Counted from the first letter of the stretch, positions 19,661 to 31,651 are shown. The stretch: 64,000 nucleotides of DNA from Lithodes maja (GCA_037953745.1 JBAKBP010003146.1:1-64000), one strand, 5' to 3'. Made by a program: numbers and translations. The notes: generated by a model not told the origin, from the sequence alone.

Positions 19661-21905
19661 GCCTGACGCCGTGATCCCCGAAGGGGTGGCCACGAACGAA
19701 CCGCCCCCATGCACCTCTGTCCCGTCAGTCGACGCCCCTCCCCCCAACCAGCACCGCCTTCATTCATGTAGTTCCTCACTCCATCCTTCCACCTCATATT
19801 CGGTCTACCTCTCCCCCTCTGTCCCTCCACCTCGCTCTCGTACACCCTCTTAGTCATTCTCTCGCTTTCCATACGTTCCATATGGCCGAACCATCTCAAG
19901 TTGTTCCTTTTCACACTTTCCAGCACATCTACCTCCACACCACACCTCCTTCTTACTTCCTCATTAGTCTGTCTATCCCTCCATGTAATTCCGCACGCAC
20001 TCCTTAAGTAATTCATTTCCACTGCTCTCACTCTTGGTCTGAGTCTCTCAACCAACGTCCATGCTTCGCTTCCGTAAGTCAGTGTCGGGATTACCACACT
20101 GTCATGCAAGGACTTCTTCACTTCCATACTGACCACCCTATTTCTTGTTACTGCTTTTAGCGTTCCTACAACCCTCTTCCCCTGTTGTACCCTCTCCCGC
20201 ACCTCTTCATCCATAGTCCCATCTTTACTCAACACACTGCCCAGATACTTAAAAAGAGTTGACGATCTCCATAGCCTGACCGTTCAGCTTCACCTCACAC
20301 TCTGTGACTTCACCCCTTTCGAAGACCATAACCTTGCTCTTCCCCGTGTTTACCTTCAAATTCCGTTTTTCGCACACTGTTCCAAACTCATTTACCAGAC
20401 CCTGCAACTCCCATTCATTATCACTCATCAGAACTGTATCATCCGCAAACAGCAGTATAGGTAGCTTCCACTCAATTCCCTCCCTTTTCAGCGATACACC
20501 AACATCCACTGCTCTTGATAGTATTTCTTTCATAACTCCATCCATATATACAGTAAACAACCACGGGGACATCACACACCCCTGTTTCAAACCAACATTC
20601 AGGTCAAAGAACTCGCTCTGCTCACTCTCCACACGTACTGCCGCCTTTGCACCCTCATACATGCTCTTCACTGCTTTCAGCAACTTGCCCTCTACTCCGT
20701 ATATTCTAAATACTTTCCACAAACCTTCTCTATCCACTCTGTCATAGGCCTTCTCCAAGACCATAAAGGCAACATACACCTTTTGTTTCTTCTCCAGATA
20801 CTTCTCCACAACACAATTCAGGGTAAAAATCTGATCTACACATCCTCTTCCCTTCCTAAAGCCTCCCTGCTCGTCGCCTATCCATTTCTCCGTTCTCACT
20901 CTCACTCTCTCAATCACTACCCTACTGTATACCTTCCCTACTACGCTTAGAAGACATATTCCTCGGTGGTTACCACACACTCCTCTTTCCCCTTTGCCCT
21001 TATATAGGGGGACTATTATGCCAGTCTTCCAGTCATCGGGTGCACTCCCCTTCTCCCATGCTAGTTTGCACATTTTCCATACCCATTCTATCACTATCTC
21101 ACCACCATACCTCAACATTTCCCCACACACTCCATCTGTTCCTGGTGTTTTCCCCAACTTCACTCTTTTCATGGCTTCCCACACTTCTGACCTCCTGATC
21201 CCCACCTCCTCCTCCACTACTTCTCTTCTTCTCCCTCCCATACCATATCCAGCTATGTTTGCTGGCTCTTCATTCCTTTCATTTAGCAACTCACTGAAGT
21301 ACTCCCTCCATCTTTCGACTCTCTCTTGCTTCTCGGCTAGCATTCTCCCATTCTTATCTTTCACACCCTTACTGTTTCCCTTGCTACCTTCCCTAACTTT
21401 CTTGACTTCTTTCCAGAACAGTTTCTTACTCTCCCTCCACTTTACACTCAGATTCCTTCCAAATTCCTCATCTACTCTTCTCTTACTTTCCTTCACTACT
21501 CTCTTCACCACCCTCTTACTCTCCACGTACCTCGCTCGTTTCTGTCTCTCGGAATCTTCATTCCCTCTACTACCCAACCACTCTCTATATGCTTTCTTCT
21601 TTTCTTCCACAGCTATTCTTACCTCTTCTGTCCACCATGCTGTACCTTTCACTCCCCTCCCTCTTCTCCTCACTCCACACACCTCCTCACATGCTGCACA
21701 GATCTCATCCTTAAACACCTTGCTCATCTCCTCCACTTCCTCCATAACTTCCAGGTCGAACCCACCTAGTCGTCTTTCCACTGCTCTCCTGTACTCCTCC
21801 CTGACTTCCTCCTCCTGCAACCTCTCCACCCTCCTCACCATTCCACCCTCCTCTCGCCTCCCTCCCGCTCTCCTCACCCACTTCTTTTGTATCCTAATAA
21901 GTAAC
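19661..21905 (-). pseudogene. RTE-A retrotransposon copy 1, 5'-truncated, inactive RT
   Basis: This RTE-like reverse transcriptase lacks its endonuclease; the copy begins near KKWVRRAGGRREEGG. Visible elements are GKTPGTDGV, IVPLYKGKGERG, motif A LEKAYDRVDREGLW, motif B GLKQGCVMSPWLF and motif C LLFADDTVLMSD, then the C-terminal GSEAWTLVERLRPRVRAVE and WFGHMERM. Two lesions are visible by comparison with copy 2: the catalytic motif A aspartate is valine (codon at 20758-20760), and an extra T in a T run at about 20251 causes a frameshift. It is fused by open frame to the CR1-b 5' half, creating a misleading 1019-residue reading frame. The 3' end carries a TAGA tail. Confidence 0.88.
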
Positions 21906-21937
21906 ATGCTTATTATTATTATTATTATTATTATCAT
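21906..21937. repeat. ATT microsatellite at the CR1-b/RTE-A junction
   Basis: About nine ATT units separate the RTE-A 5' end from the CR1-b coding sequence. TTATC at its edge (21931-21935) matches TTATC at 15599-15603. Confidence 0.85.
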
Positions 21938-23420
21938 AGGCAATTCACCGCGTGTTTTAAAAGTACGCAGAATCCAACCCGTAAGACGTTTCGCAGCCGC
22001 CACTTTGACCTGGTTATGTACTTTGAAACCCATATTTTCAGACATTAATACCCCAAGGTCTTTCACACTGTCTTTCCGTTCTATTATGTGGTTAGATTCT
22101 GTTAAGTAATTTGTAATTTCTTTAACACCATTATTATCTCCGTACCGTATTAATTGGAATTTTTCCTCATTGAATTGCATGTTGTTTTCCCTGGTCCACT
22201 GGAATACTACATTCATGTCTTCCTGCAGTCGGCCCGTGTCCTCTTGTGTGTTTACTATCTTGCTTAATTTTGTGTCATCAGCAAAAGACGACACCGTACT
22301 GTGTCTGGTGTTGGTATCTATGTCGCAAATTAGTATGAAGAACAGAAGGGGCGCTAGCACTGTTCCTTGGGGCACTGAGCTTTTGACATCCGAAGGCTCA
22401 GAAGTGACTTGGTTTACTGCTACCGATTGTTTTCGGTTTACGAGGAAATTGTATATCCACCGTCCGATTTTCCCAGTTATACCTTTTGCTTTCAGTTTGT
22501 GGGCTATTATACCATGGTCACATTTATCAAATGCCTTAGCAAAATCGGTGTAAATGACATCCACGTTTTTCTTTTCTTCTAGCGCTTTAAGAATTTTGTC
22601 ATAGTGTTCCAAAAGTTGTGAGAGACATGATCTTCCCGCTCTGAACCCATGTTGACCGGTGTTGTGTAGTTCATTTGTCTCCATGAATGTTGAAATTTTG
22701 CTTCGCAGGACTCGCTCGAAAACTTTAATGATGTGAGAGGTTAGAGCTACCAGGCGGTAGTTTTTTGGTAGTGCTTTACTCCCTCCTTTATGCAGTGGGG
22801 CAATTATTGCGTTTTTCAAGCTATCTGGTATGTCACCAGTGTCTAGACTCCTTCTCCACATTATAGCCAGGGGTTTTGAGAGGTTTTCCTTACATATTTT
22901 CATTAGGATCGAATTCCATGAGTCCGGGCCTGGTGCCGAGTGGGATGGCATGTTGGAAATGGCCTCTTCTATGTCTTTTGGACCGAAATCAATATCCAGC
23001 ATCTGAGGGGTTTCCGTGGGGGAGGTTTCCATGAAAAATATATTTTGGTCTCTGATGACTTTTGTTTCATCAGGCTCACTGAATGCCATTTCATACTGCC
23101 TGCTTAAGAGTTCGCTCATTTCCTTTTTGTCCCCTGTTAAAGAGCCGTCCCCTTTGCTCAGTGGGCCGATGTTTGATGTTGTTTTAGCGTTTTGTTTGGC
23201 GTATGAAAAGAAGTATTTGGAATTTTCCTTTATACCTGCAATAGCTTTCCTCTCCTCTTCCATATGTTGTAGTTCATATGATATTCTTAGCCTTTGTTCA
23301 ATTTCCACAATTTCTCTATCTATTTCGACCTTTTGCCTATCCTGTAGATTTTGATGTGCGAGTCAATGGTGTCCAGTGACCTGACTCCTGCAGCTCTTTG
23401 CCCTAGTCTGTCAGTCTATG
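21938..23420 (-). pseudogene. CR1-b retrotransposon, 5' half (RT core)
   Basis: The minus frame encodes a CR1-group reverse transcriptase: SAPGPDSWNSILMK, GSKALPKNYRLVALTS, GQHGFRAGRSCLSQL, motif A TDFAKAFDKCDHG, motif B SSVPQGTVLAPLLF and motif C SFADDTKLSKIV, then AAAKRLTGWILRTFKTRGEL. All three catalytic motifs are present. The endonuclease is absent and the frame closes by a stop near 23427. Protein continuity resumes at 15603, so this is half of a split element. Related neighbours (CR1-a) differ clearly in sequence. Confidence 0.82.
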
Positions 23421-23429
23421 GGTACCCCC

Positions 23430-23640
23430 AGTCACCTTGCCCCCAATACACCCTCAATACATCACCATAGTTCGGAGCTGCCACTCACAACCACCATCCA
23501 AAACACTAATTTATATATGTTTTACATTTATAACCAACTCAGACTGCTATTCTTGTCCATAGGAGGTACAGTATATATTGCATACTAACATTCAATTGTA
23601 TGATAATGAGGGTTGCTGGCCCGGTGAGTGTAATATACCA
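23430..23640. other. Short spacer, nothing recognised
   Basis: No gene or family match is seen. It contains one TACAGTA (about 23571). Confidence 0.4.
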
Positions 23641-23646
23641 ATATAC

Positions 23647-26600
23647 AAAGGAAATCAAGTAACAACAGATCTAGTGACCCTTCTAGGCTGCTTGTCCTCC
23701 AAAACACTGAGGATCAAGTGTCCAAACAGTGGTTTAGAGTGGGTAAGGGAACATTGGAAAGGGAACTACTGCCCTGGAACTAATGTCCGTGGCAGGACTA
23801 GGAAGTTAGTAGGGGACATATGGGTTAGTAACTGAGGGGAGGATAAAATAAAGTTATTCATTTACAAACGCAGTCAGTCGCGGGTTTGATGCGAGATATT
23901 TGTCTAGGCGGAATTTAAATGAATCAACGGTGCTGCAGTCTATAACGTCTCGGGGAAGCCCATTCCACAAGTTGACAACTCAATTGAAGAAGAAATTCTT
24001 AGATTCGTGTGAGTTAAAAGATTTACCAATAATTTTGCAACCGTTTCCCAGCGTGTAATTAGATTGGTCGATAGTGAAGTACTTACTACAGTTCATATTG
24101 TCGATGCCTTTGATGATTTTGAACACTTGAATTAAGTCACCTCTTAATCTGCGCTGGGTTAAAGGAAATAGATTTAATTCTCTAAGACGCTCTTCGTATG
24201 GTTTATTCTTTAGGCTAGGTATCATTTTGGTAACTCTACGTTGAACTCGTTCTAGCTTGTTTATGTCTTTTTGGTAATAAGGGCACCAGCATTGAATGCA
24301 GTATTCCAGAAGAGGGCGGACTAAGGAATTGTAAAGGGTTAGGATAACGTCTTTGGATTTATGCTCAAATGACCTGCCTATAAAGCCAATTATTTTGTTT
24401 GCCTTCTTAACAACTTCTGAACATTGTTGACTCGGTTTTAGGTTACTCGATATTGTTACTCCCAGATCGGTTTCTCTGTTTACATTCTTAAGCTGAGTGC
24501 CATTCATCGAATAGTTTGCTTTCTCATTTAGGTATCCGATATGTAGTACTTTACATTTATCCGCATTGAAACTCATTTGCCAAATTTGGGCCCAATGTGA
24601 CAATTTATCTAGATTGTGTTGCATATCGTCAACTTGATCTTTTGAGAGTACGCTATTTGCAATTTTTGTATGGTCAGCAAATTTTGAGATTGTACAGGTT
24701 AGACCCTCATCTATGTCGTTGATGTAAATTAGAAAGAGAATTGGTCCTAGTACCGATCCCTGGGGTACCCCACTACTTACATTGGTCCATTTAGATGCCT
24801 TACCGTTTATGACTACTCTTTGCTTTCTGTCGCTGAGCCAATTTTCTATCCATTTCAACACACTGTCTTGTATTCCATGCGTTTTTAGTTTTAGCAGTAA
24901 ACGTTTGTGGGGAACTTTATCAAAGGCCTTTTGAAAATCAAGGTATATAATATCTACAGCTTTACTCTCATCGTAGAGGTTGAGGATATCGTGGAAGAAG
25001 TCTAAGAGGTTTGTTAAACAGGAACGTTTTTTACGAAAGCCGTGTTGAGTATCTTTAAGTATGTTATTTTCCTCTAAGTGATTTACGAGTCTGTCTCTTA
25101 TGACCGTTTCTAGCATTTTACATACAACTGAGGTTAAGCTAATTGGACGATAGTTACTGGGTAGGGATTTGCTGCCTTTTTTGAATATCGGTGTTACGTT
25201 GGCTATCTTCCACTGATCAAGCATAGTTCCAGACTGCAAGGATTTATTGAATAGTAATGTCAGTGGTTTGGAGAGCTCATCCTTAGCTTCCTTTAGAACT
25301 CTAGGCGAGATTGTATCAGGTCCAGGCGTTTTATTTACCTTGAGTTTATCTAAACAATTCAATACTTCTCTCTCTGTAACGGTGATATTGCTTAGAACAT
25401 CTGAATTATCAATCTGAATCGGCGATGGTGTAGGGATATCACTGAGGTCTTCTGTTGTAAATACTGATGCAAAGAAGGTATTGAGGGCATTACTCATTTG
25501 TACTTCGTCTTTGGTGTATTCTCCATTTTCATCGACTAACGGTCCAACAGTTGAAGTAATTACTTTTTTTTTTCTGATATAACTATAGAATTCTTTCGGG
25601 TTTGTTTTACTTTGATTCGCAATATGTAACTCTAGGGTCTTTTTACTTTGCTTAATTAACTTTTTGGCTTTGCGTCGTAGCTCTACAAATTTCACCCGTT
25701 CTTCGTCATTTTGTGAGGATTTTAATCTATCATTAGCAAATTTTTTAGCAAGCAGGCAGTTTGAAATATCTTTATTCCACCATTTGGGCTTATTATTATG
25801 GCCTGGACGCCGTATTTTCGATGGTATGCAGTCTTGCACTGCTTTTAGGTAAGTGGTTTCGAATACCTTCCAAGATGTATTTATGTCGTTATTGTTAATT
25901 AAAAAGCTCCAGTCAGTTTCTTTAAACATAGCTCTAAGTTTATGAAAGTTTGCTTTCTTGAAATTAGGGACTTTTTCGATGCTACTATTTGGTTCGTTAC
26001 TAGTAAAGTTTAAAGTGAAAGTTATCGTACGATGGTCGCTGTTACTGAATTCATCACCAACATTCAAATTCTCTATTAATTCTTCTTTTGTTGCAAGTAC
26101 AATGTCAAGAACGTTATTACCACGGGTCGGTGTTCGAACAAATTGATAAAGCGAACTCTCTTGCAAGTTCGTATACAAGTCATGTCCGGAGTGTGAAGTA
26201 AGAGTATCGCCCCACTTGGTCACAGGTAAATTAAAGTCGCCAAAAAATACGGTATCTTGTGAGTACTTACATCTGCAATTTGTTCATAAATTTCTCGGTC
26301 AGTTTGCACTGATTGAGCTGGAGGTCTGTATATTAATGCAAGTATTGTTTTTGTACCTTTATTATTCTTTATTAGCACAAAAGATGTGTCGACGTTCACA
26401 ATTTGAGGTTTTGACAAGAGGGTCGGGTTAAGACTTTCTTTGATATAAAATAAAACGCCACCTCCATTTTTATTTATTCGGCTTTTCTCAAACATTACAT
26501 AACCGGGAAGTGAATACTCTGCTAAGAAGTCTCTATCTACTGTATTGAGCCAAGATTCTGTTATACCAATCACATCATAATTTTCAGTAAACACTAGTTC

Positions 26601-26963
26601 CTCTAAATCTGAAAATTTATTGTGTATGCTACGAGCGTTTGCATAGAAAACCTTTAAAGTTGCGGTTTTAGAACTCACAGAACGTTCTTTAATCAAATGT
26701 TTGGTTCTGATCGGATCTACATTTACATTCATGGCTGACATCGGTCCTCGGTCGTTATCCCTGGCGGTTTTGAATTTGGGTCGTGTTGGTGGAGCTTTAT
26801 CCAAATTCGCGGTTCTTGACAGATTAGCATTTAATTCCTTCGCAGGTTGCCGCCCTCGCTGTCTTCGGTCCTCCTTCCTGGTATACGTTAATATAGGCCT
26901 ACCATGGGTCTCAGTCATATAAGGCCTATATAAGATTATTATTTTTGGCTTTTGTGAAAACAT
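23647..26963 (-). mobile_element. CR1-a retrotransposon copy 1
   Basis: This minus-strand CR1-like element comprises most of an endonuclease, the entire reverse transcriptase, the C-terminal domain and a 3' untranslated region of about 210 bp (23647-23853). The 3' region is almost identical to that of copy 2 (34918-35129), which fixes the 3' end. No ORF1 is present, so the copy is probably 5'-truncated just upstream of the endonuclease. Confidence 0.88.
23854..26963 (-). pseudogene. CR1-a ORF2 (endonuclease + reverse transcriptase), copy 1
   Basis: Domains in order: endonuclease (FYANARSIHNKFSDLEELV, VIGITESWLN, NGGGVLFYI, LALIYRPP), then RT with TPGPDTISPRVLKEA, motif A YLDFQKAFDKVPHKRLL, motif B SSGVPQGSVLGPILF, motif C, and C-terminal LLEYCIQCWCPYYQKDINKL and LERVQRRVTKMI. 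Lesions seen against copy 2 or by frame: a frame change between about 26220 and 26260 inside the endonuclease GDFN motif; motif C reads FADH instead of FADD (codon 24670-24672); a TGA replaces CGA at about 23979, with the original TAA at 23854-23856. It cannot encode an active polymerase. Confidence 0.88.
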
Positions 26964-27010
26964 AAATAAATAAATAGATACTCACAAACCCATACGTGTG
27001 TGTGTGTGTG

Positions 27011-27110
<100 letters not shown>

Positions 27111-27185
27111 TGGGTCATGGAGAATGTGAATCATCAGATCTTAACCAAAACCAAAGCGCTTCAACGGGGGTACCAACTGAGGCAA

Positions 27186-27475
27186 TTAAGGGGGTCTTTT
27201 CCGGACCCCCTCCTCCATCATGTTTAGCCCCATTAGTGTAGATATTTAAATATCTTCGCCGCATTAATCAGGCGATCTTAAGACCTTTCACCCCATTTAT
27301 TTGCCAATTTTAATACCTTTCGCCCATTAGGAGTCTACTTTTTCTTGGCGAGCGAAAGCGAGCCTACAATTTAGAAGGAATCGGCCTTCGGCCGGAGCCT
27401 TTTTTTTCTACCAAAATATGCACAAATTTATCTTGAAGAACTTAATGGAGGTCAAGAGAGCAAACTAAACAGAAA
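27186..27475 (+). mobile_element. MITE-A copy 8
   Basis: The left end is TTAAGGGGGTC, with GTTTAGCCCCATTAG, GGCGAGCGAAAGCGAGCC and CGGCCTTCGGCCGG inside. The right end is lost after AGCAAACTAAAC. Confidence 0.82.
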
Positions 27476-27507
27476 TAAAGATAAATAAAATAATAATTAT
27501 TCTTCCT

Positions 27508-27664
27508 TTAACCCTTTCAATACGATGAGGGTCGCTTATGTTATATTCTGGCTAACACTAAGTTATTTTATTCAGCTTTAGATGGATAGCCTATATTATA
27601 CGAATCAAAGAGAGCATAAACTATCTCAATGAACCCTCTGACTCCAAGAGGTTCTTCCTAAACT
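27508..27664 (+). mobile_element. MITE-B left half and seed of the 33-bp array
   Basis: It starts TTAACCCTTTCAATACG and contains CTGGCTAACACTAAG, then TTCCTAAACTGAATAATATC, the normal MITE-B right-half entry. The next bases lead directly into the minisatellite, whose unit is a variant of the MITE-B right-half motif. Confidence 0.8.
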
Positions 27665-29805
27665 GAATAATATCGTCTAATGGTAGCCAGAATAACTGAA
27701 TAAAATAGTTCAATGGTAGCCAAAATAACTCAATAAAATAGTTCAATGGTAGCCAGAATAACTGAATAAAATAGTTCAATGGTAGCCAAAATAACTCAAT
27801 AAAATAGTTCAATGGTAGCCAAAATAACTCAATAAAATAGTTCAATGGTAGCCAAAATAACTCAATAAAATAGTTCAATGGTAGCCAAAATAACTCAATA
27901 AAATAGTTCAATGGTAGCCAAAATAACTGAATAAAATAGTTCAATGGTAGCCAAAATAACTCAATAAAATAGTTCAATGGTAGCCAAAATAACTCAATAA
28001 AATAGTTCAATGGTAGCCAAAATAAGTCAATAAAATAGTTCAATGGTAGCCAAAATAACTCAATAAAATAGTTCAATGGTAGCCAGAATAACTCAATAAA
28101 ATAGTTCAATGGTAGCCAAAATAACTCAATAAAATAGTCCAATGGTAGCCAAAATAACTCAATAAAATAGTTCAATGGTGGCCAAAATAACTAAATAAAA
28201 TAGTTCAATGGTAGCCAAAATAACTCAATAAAATAGTTCAATGGTGGCCAAAATAACTCAATGAAATAGTTCAATGGTGGCCAAAATAACTCAATAAAAT
28301 AGTTCAATGGTGGCCAAAATAACTCAATAAAATAGTTCAATGGTAGCCAAAATAACTCAATAAAATAGTTCAATGGTGGCCAAAATAACTCAATAAAATA
28401 GTTCAATGGTGGCCAAAATAACTCAATAAAATAGTTCAATGGTAGCCAAAATAACTCAATAAAATAGTCCAATGGTAGCCAAAATAACTCAATAAAATAG
28501 TTCAATGGTGGCCAAAATAACTCAATAAAAAAGTTCAATGGTAGCCAAAATAACTCAATAAAATAGTCAATGGTGGCCAAAATAACTCAATAAAATAGTT
28601 CAATGGTAGCCAAAATAACTCAATAAAATAGTTCAATGGTGGCCAAAATAACTCAATAAAATAGTTCAATGGTAGCCAAAATAACTCAATAAAATAGTTC
28701 AATGGTAGCCAAAATAACTCAATAAAATAGTTCAATGGTAGCCAAAATAACTCAATAAAATAGTTCAATGGTAGCCAAAATAACTCAATAAAATAGTCCA
28801 ATGGTAGCCAAAATAACTCAATAACATAGTCCAATGGTAGCCAAAATAACTCAATAATATAGTTCAATGGTGGCCAAAATAACTCAATAAAATAGTTCAA
28901 TGGTAGCCAAAATAACTCAATAAAATAGTTCAATGGTAGCCAAAATAACTCAATAAAATAGTTCAATGGTAGCCAAAATAACTCAATAAAATAGTCCAAT
29001 GGTAGCCAAAATAACTCAATAAAATAGTTCAATGGTGGCCAAAATAACTCAATAAAATAGTTCAATGGTGGCCAAAATAACTCAATAAAATAGTTCAATG
29101 GTAGCCAAAATAACTCAATAAAATAGTTCAATGGTAGCCAAAATAACTCAATAAAATAGTCCAATGGTAGCCAAAATAACTCAATAAAATAGTTCAATGG
29201 TAGCCAAAATAACTCAATAAAATTGTTCAATGGTAGCCAAAATAACTCAATAAAATAGTCCAATGGTAGCCAAAATAACTCAATAAAATAGTCCAATGGT
29301 AGCCAAAATAACTCAATAAAATAGTCCAATGGTGGCCAAAATAACTCAATAAAATAGTCCAATGGTGGCCAAAATAACTCAATAAAATAGTCCAATGGTA
29401 GCCAAAATAACTCAATAAAATAGTCCAATGGTGGCCAAAATAACTCAATAAAATAGTTCAATGGTGGCCAAAATAACTCAATAAAATAGTCCAATGGTAG
29501 CCAAAATAACTCAATAAAATAGTCCAATGGTGGCCAAAATAACTCAATAAAATAGTTCAATGGTGGCCAAAATAACTCAATAAAATAGTCCAATGGTGGC
29601 CAAAATAACTCAATAAAATAGTCCAATGGTGGCCAAAATAACTCAATAAAATAGTCCAATGGTGGCCAAAATAACTCAATAAAATAGTCCAATGGTAGCC
29701 AAAATAACTCAATAAAATAGTTCAATGGTGGCCAAAATAACTCAATAAAATAGTCCAATGGTGGCCAAAATAACTCAATAAAATAGTCCAATGGTAGCCA
29801 AAATA
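27665..29805. repeat. 33-bp minisatellite, about 64 units
   Basis: The unit includes GTTCAATGGTAGCCAAAATA and ACTCAATAAAATA. Variants (TTCAA/CCAA; GTAGCC/GTGGCC) are clustered, giving higher-order blocks; GTGGCC units dominate toward the right end. Because 33 is divisible by three and the unit lacks minus-strand stops, long minus-strand reading frames of an 11-residue repeat appear. I regard these as artefacts. Confidence 0.97.
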
Positions 29806-29836
29806 TTAAACAAATTGCATCATGTTGCACAAAGTA

Positions 29837-30058
29837 TTAACCCCTTCTGTACGGGCGATGTCTGTTTAGTTTTACTCTAGTTATATTTAGACGATTTTGT
29901 GCAGTTTAAGAAGGAAATGTGGCACCGGTACCGTAGTAAAAAGGGTGTGACATAGTACGAAGCCTGTTAATTGCTGGAGGCCCTTTTTAAATGGAATCAA
30001 ATTGTCTAATAGTAGCCAAAATAAAGTAAAAAGACGTTGCTGGATTATAAGGGGTTAA
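29837..30058 (+). mobile_element. MITE-B (222 bp)
   Basis: TTAACCCCTTCTGTACGGG at the left and AAGGGGTTAA at the right, so the TIR is at least TTAACCCCTT. Internal AATTGTCTAATAGTAGCC matches the family. Confidence 0.85.
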
Positions 30059-30340
30059 GAATGTACACTCCGATACCATAGTCTCTAGTCTAATCATAAA
30101 TACTTCACCTATTTCTAATTATGGATATATATCTCTGGAAACTAATTTATTAATTTAACTTTCTATACATCAACTACAAAACTATATACAGTATACCGGT
30201 ACTATTTATTGAAAAGGAAATGTTATCCAAAAATCCTTCCAAATAGTTATAATTGCACAAATATAAACATAAGCAGTCCACGAATCCTTATGAGTGGGCT
30301 AGACACTATGGCATCCGAGTGTACTACCGCAGTGAAAGGG

Positions 30341-30566
30341 TTAACCCCTTCAGCACCGTGAGGGCTTTATACCTTTGATTCGGGCTAATATTACAGGATT
30401 TCTTGGGGTTTAGAAAGGACCTACCGGTATATTATTAAGCGAGTTAATTGAGACCCTATTTACCCATTTGAGTCGTAGAGTTAAATTATATACTACAGAA
30501 AATCGTCTAATGGTACCGGGTAACCAGAATATGCTGAAAATGACGTAATGTTGGTGAAGGGGTTAA
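30341..30566 (+). mobile_element. MITE-B (226 bp)
   Basis: TTAACCCCTTCAGCACCG at the left and GGTGAAGGGGTTAA at the right: a 13-bp near-perfect TIR with TTAA. Internal AAATCGTCTAATGGTA is present. It carries a TACCGGTA octamer at 30422-30429. Confidence 0.88.
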
Positions 30567-30845
30567 TGAGGGCTCGGGGGCATGCAAGGAAGGTCATCAA
30601 ATGCCAATAAAAACATTAACTACCTCCAGTTGGTAGCGATCCAGATGAAGGTACCTTTTTTGTTTTTAATTAGCATGAAAGCTTTGAGAAACGGAAATAT
30701 ACAATACATCTAAACACAAGAATCATACACCTAATGACGCTCTATTCATGATGATTTTGAAACAATTAGGTTTGAGCAGTTGTTAAAAGCAAATTAAAAT
30801 ACATCAATTAATTAATTAATTAATTTCTGTATTCATTTATATTTT
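30567..30845. other. Spacer, nothing recognised
   Basis: AT-rich, with an AATT tract at 30808-30825. Confidence 0.4.
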
Positions 30846-30936
30846 AGATTCCTCCCAAGACTTCCATCAAGTTAAGAAAAATACCCTAAGACCCCCCTTT
30901 TGAGATAAACCTGTGCATTTTACGGTAGAAAAATTA
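30846..30936 (-). mobile_element. MITE-A fragment (copy 9)
   Basis: CCTCCCAAGACTTCCATCAA, ACCCTAAGACCCCCCTTTTG and ACGGTAGAAAAATTA match one half of MITE-A in reverse orientation. The copy ends at the TA where the 598-bp foldback begins. Confidence 0.75.
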
Positions 30937-30938
30937 TA

Positions 30939-31536
30939 CAGGGTGTTCCAGTAATGCTTTTCATAAATTATATGGTGGACTCATCAGACAAAAATAAGAA
31001 TACATTACTCTATGAACATGAGGTTGAGTATTTATAATAACGGAGTTATTACACGATTTAAGTTAACGATAGATACAATGCCATTCAGTCCAAGGGGCAA
31101 TGTTGCCATTTTAGTGGATTATATCCATTTGGCCTTCGCTATCGCTTGCTAGCCTCAAGATAGTGAGCAGTAGCGATCTGACTTTTCGGTAGAAAGCCGG
31201 ACATATGTCCGGCTTCGCCGGTAGAAAAATCAAATCTTTCGCCGGTAGAAAAATCAAATCCGGCGAAGCCGGACATATTTGTCTACCGAAAAGTCAGATC
31301 GCTACTGCTCACTATCTTGAGGCTAGCAAGCGATAGCGAAGGCCAAATGGATATAATCCACTAAAATGGCAACATTACCCCTTGGACTGAATGGCATTGT
31401 ATCTATCGTTAACTTAAATCGTGTAATAACTCCGTTATTATAAATACTCAACCTCATGTTCATAGAGTAATGTATTCTTATTTTTGTCTGATGAGTCCAC
31501 CATATAATTTATGAAAAGCATTACTGGAACACCCTG
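30939..31536. mobile_element. Near-perfect foldback element (598 bp), TA-flanked
   Basis: The left end is CAGGGTGTTCCAGTAATGC and the right end its exact inverse, with TA on both outer sides (30937-30938, 31537-31538). The arms are about 275 bp each and nearly identical; one seen difference is GGGGCAATG versus GGGGTAATG. The centre has local rearranged copies of CGCCGGTAGAAAAATCAAAT. No transposase is present. TA flanks and the CAGGGTG terminus suggest a Tc1/mariner-type non-autonomous element. Confidence 0.9.
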
Positions 31537-31545
31537 TATATATAA

Positions 31546-31651
<106 letters not shown>

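Noticed and set aside
20994..22109. 371-codon serine/proline-rich plus-strand frame, and similar frames at 37621-38496
   Set aside because: They are antisense shadows of the RTE-A and RTE-B reverse-transcriptase frames.
20249..23308. A single 1019-residue protein with two reverse-transcriptase domains
   Set aside because: It joins CR1-b and RTE-A through an ATT microsatellite. Each half aligns to a separate element, and the motif A aspartate is lost in one, so it is a chance fusion.
23578..23835. Conserved small protein shared with 34824-35111
   Set aside because: The shared translation is the reverse strand of the CR1-a 3' untranslated region. Conservation reflects recent common origin of the two copies.
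27621..29830. Long minus-strand frames of an 11-residue repeat (FIELFWLPLNY-type), up to 431 codons
   Set aside because: They are exactly coextensive with a 33-bp minisatellite whose unit has no stop in this frame. Variants are not biased to synonymous sites and no start, signal or flanking coding sequence supports a gene.
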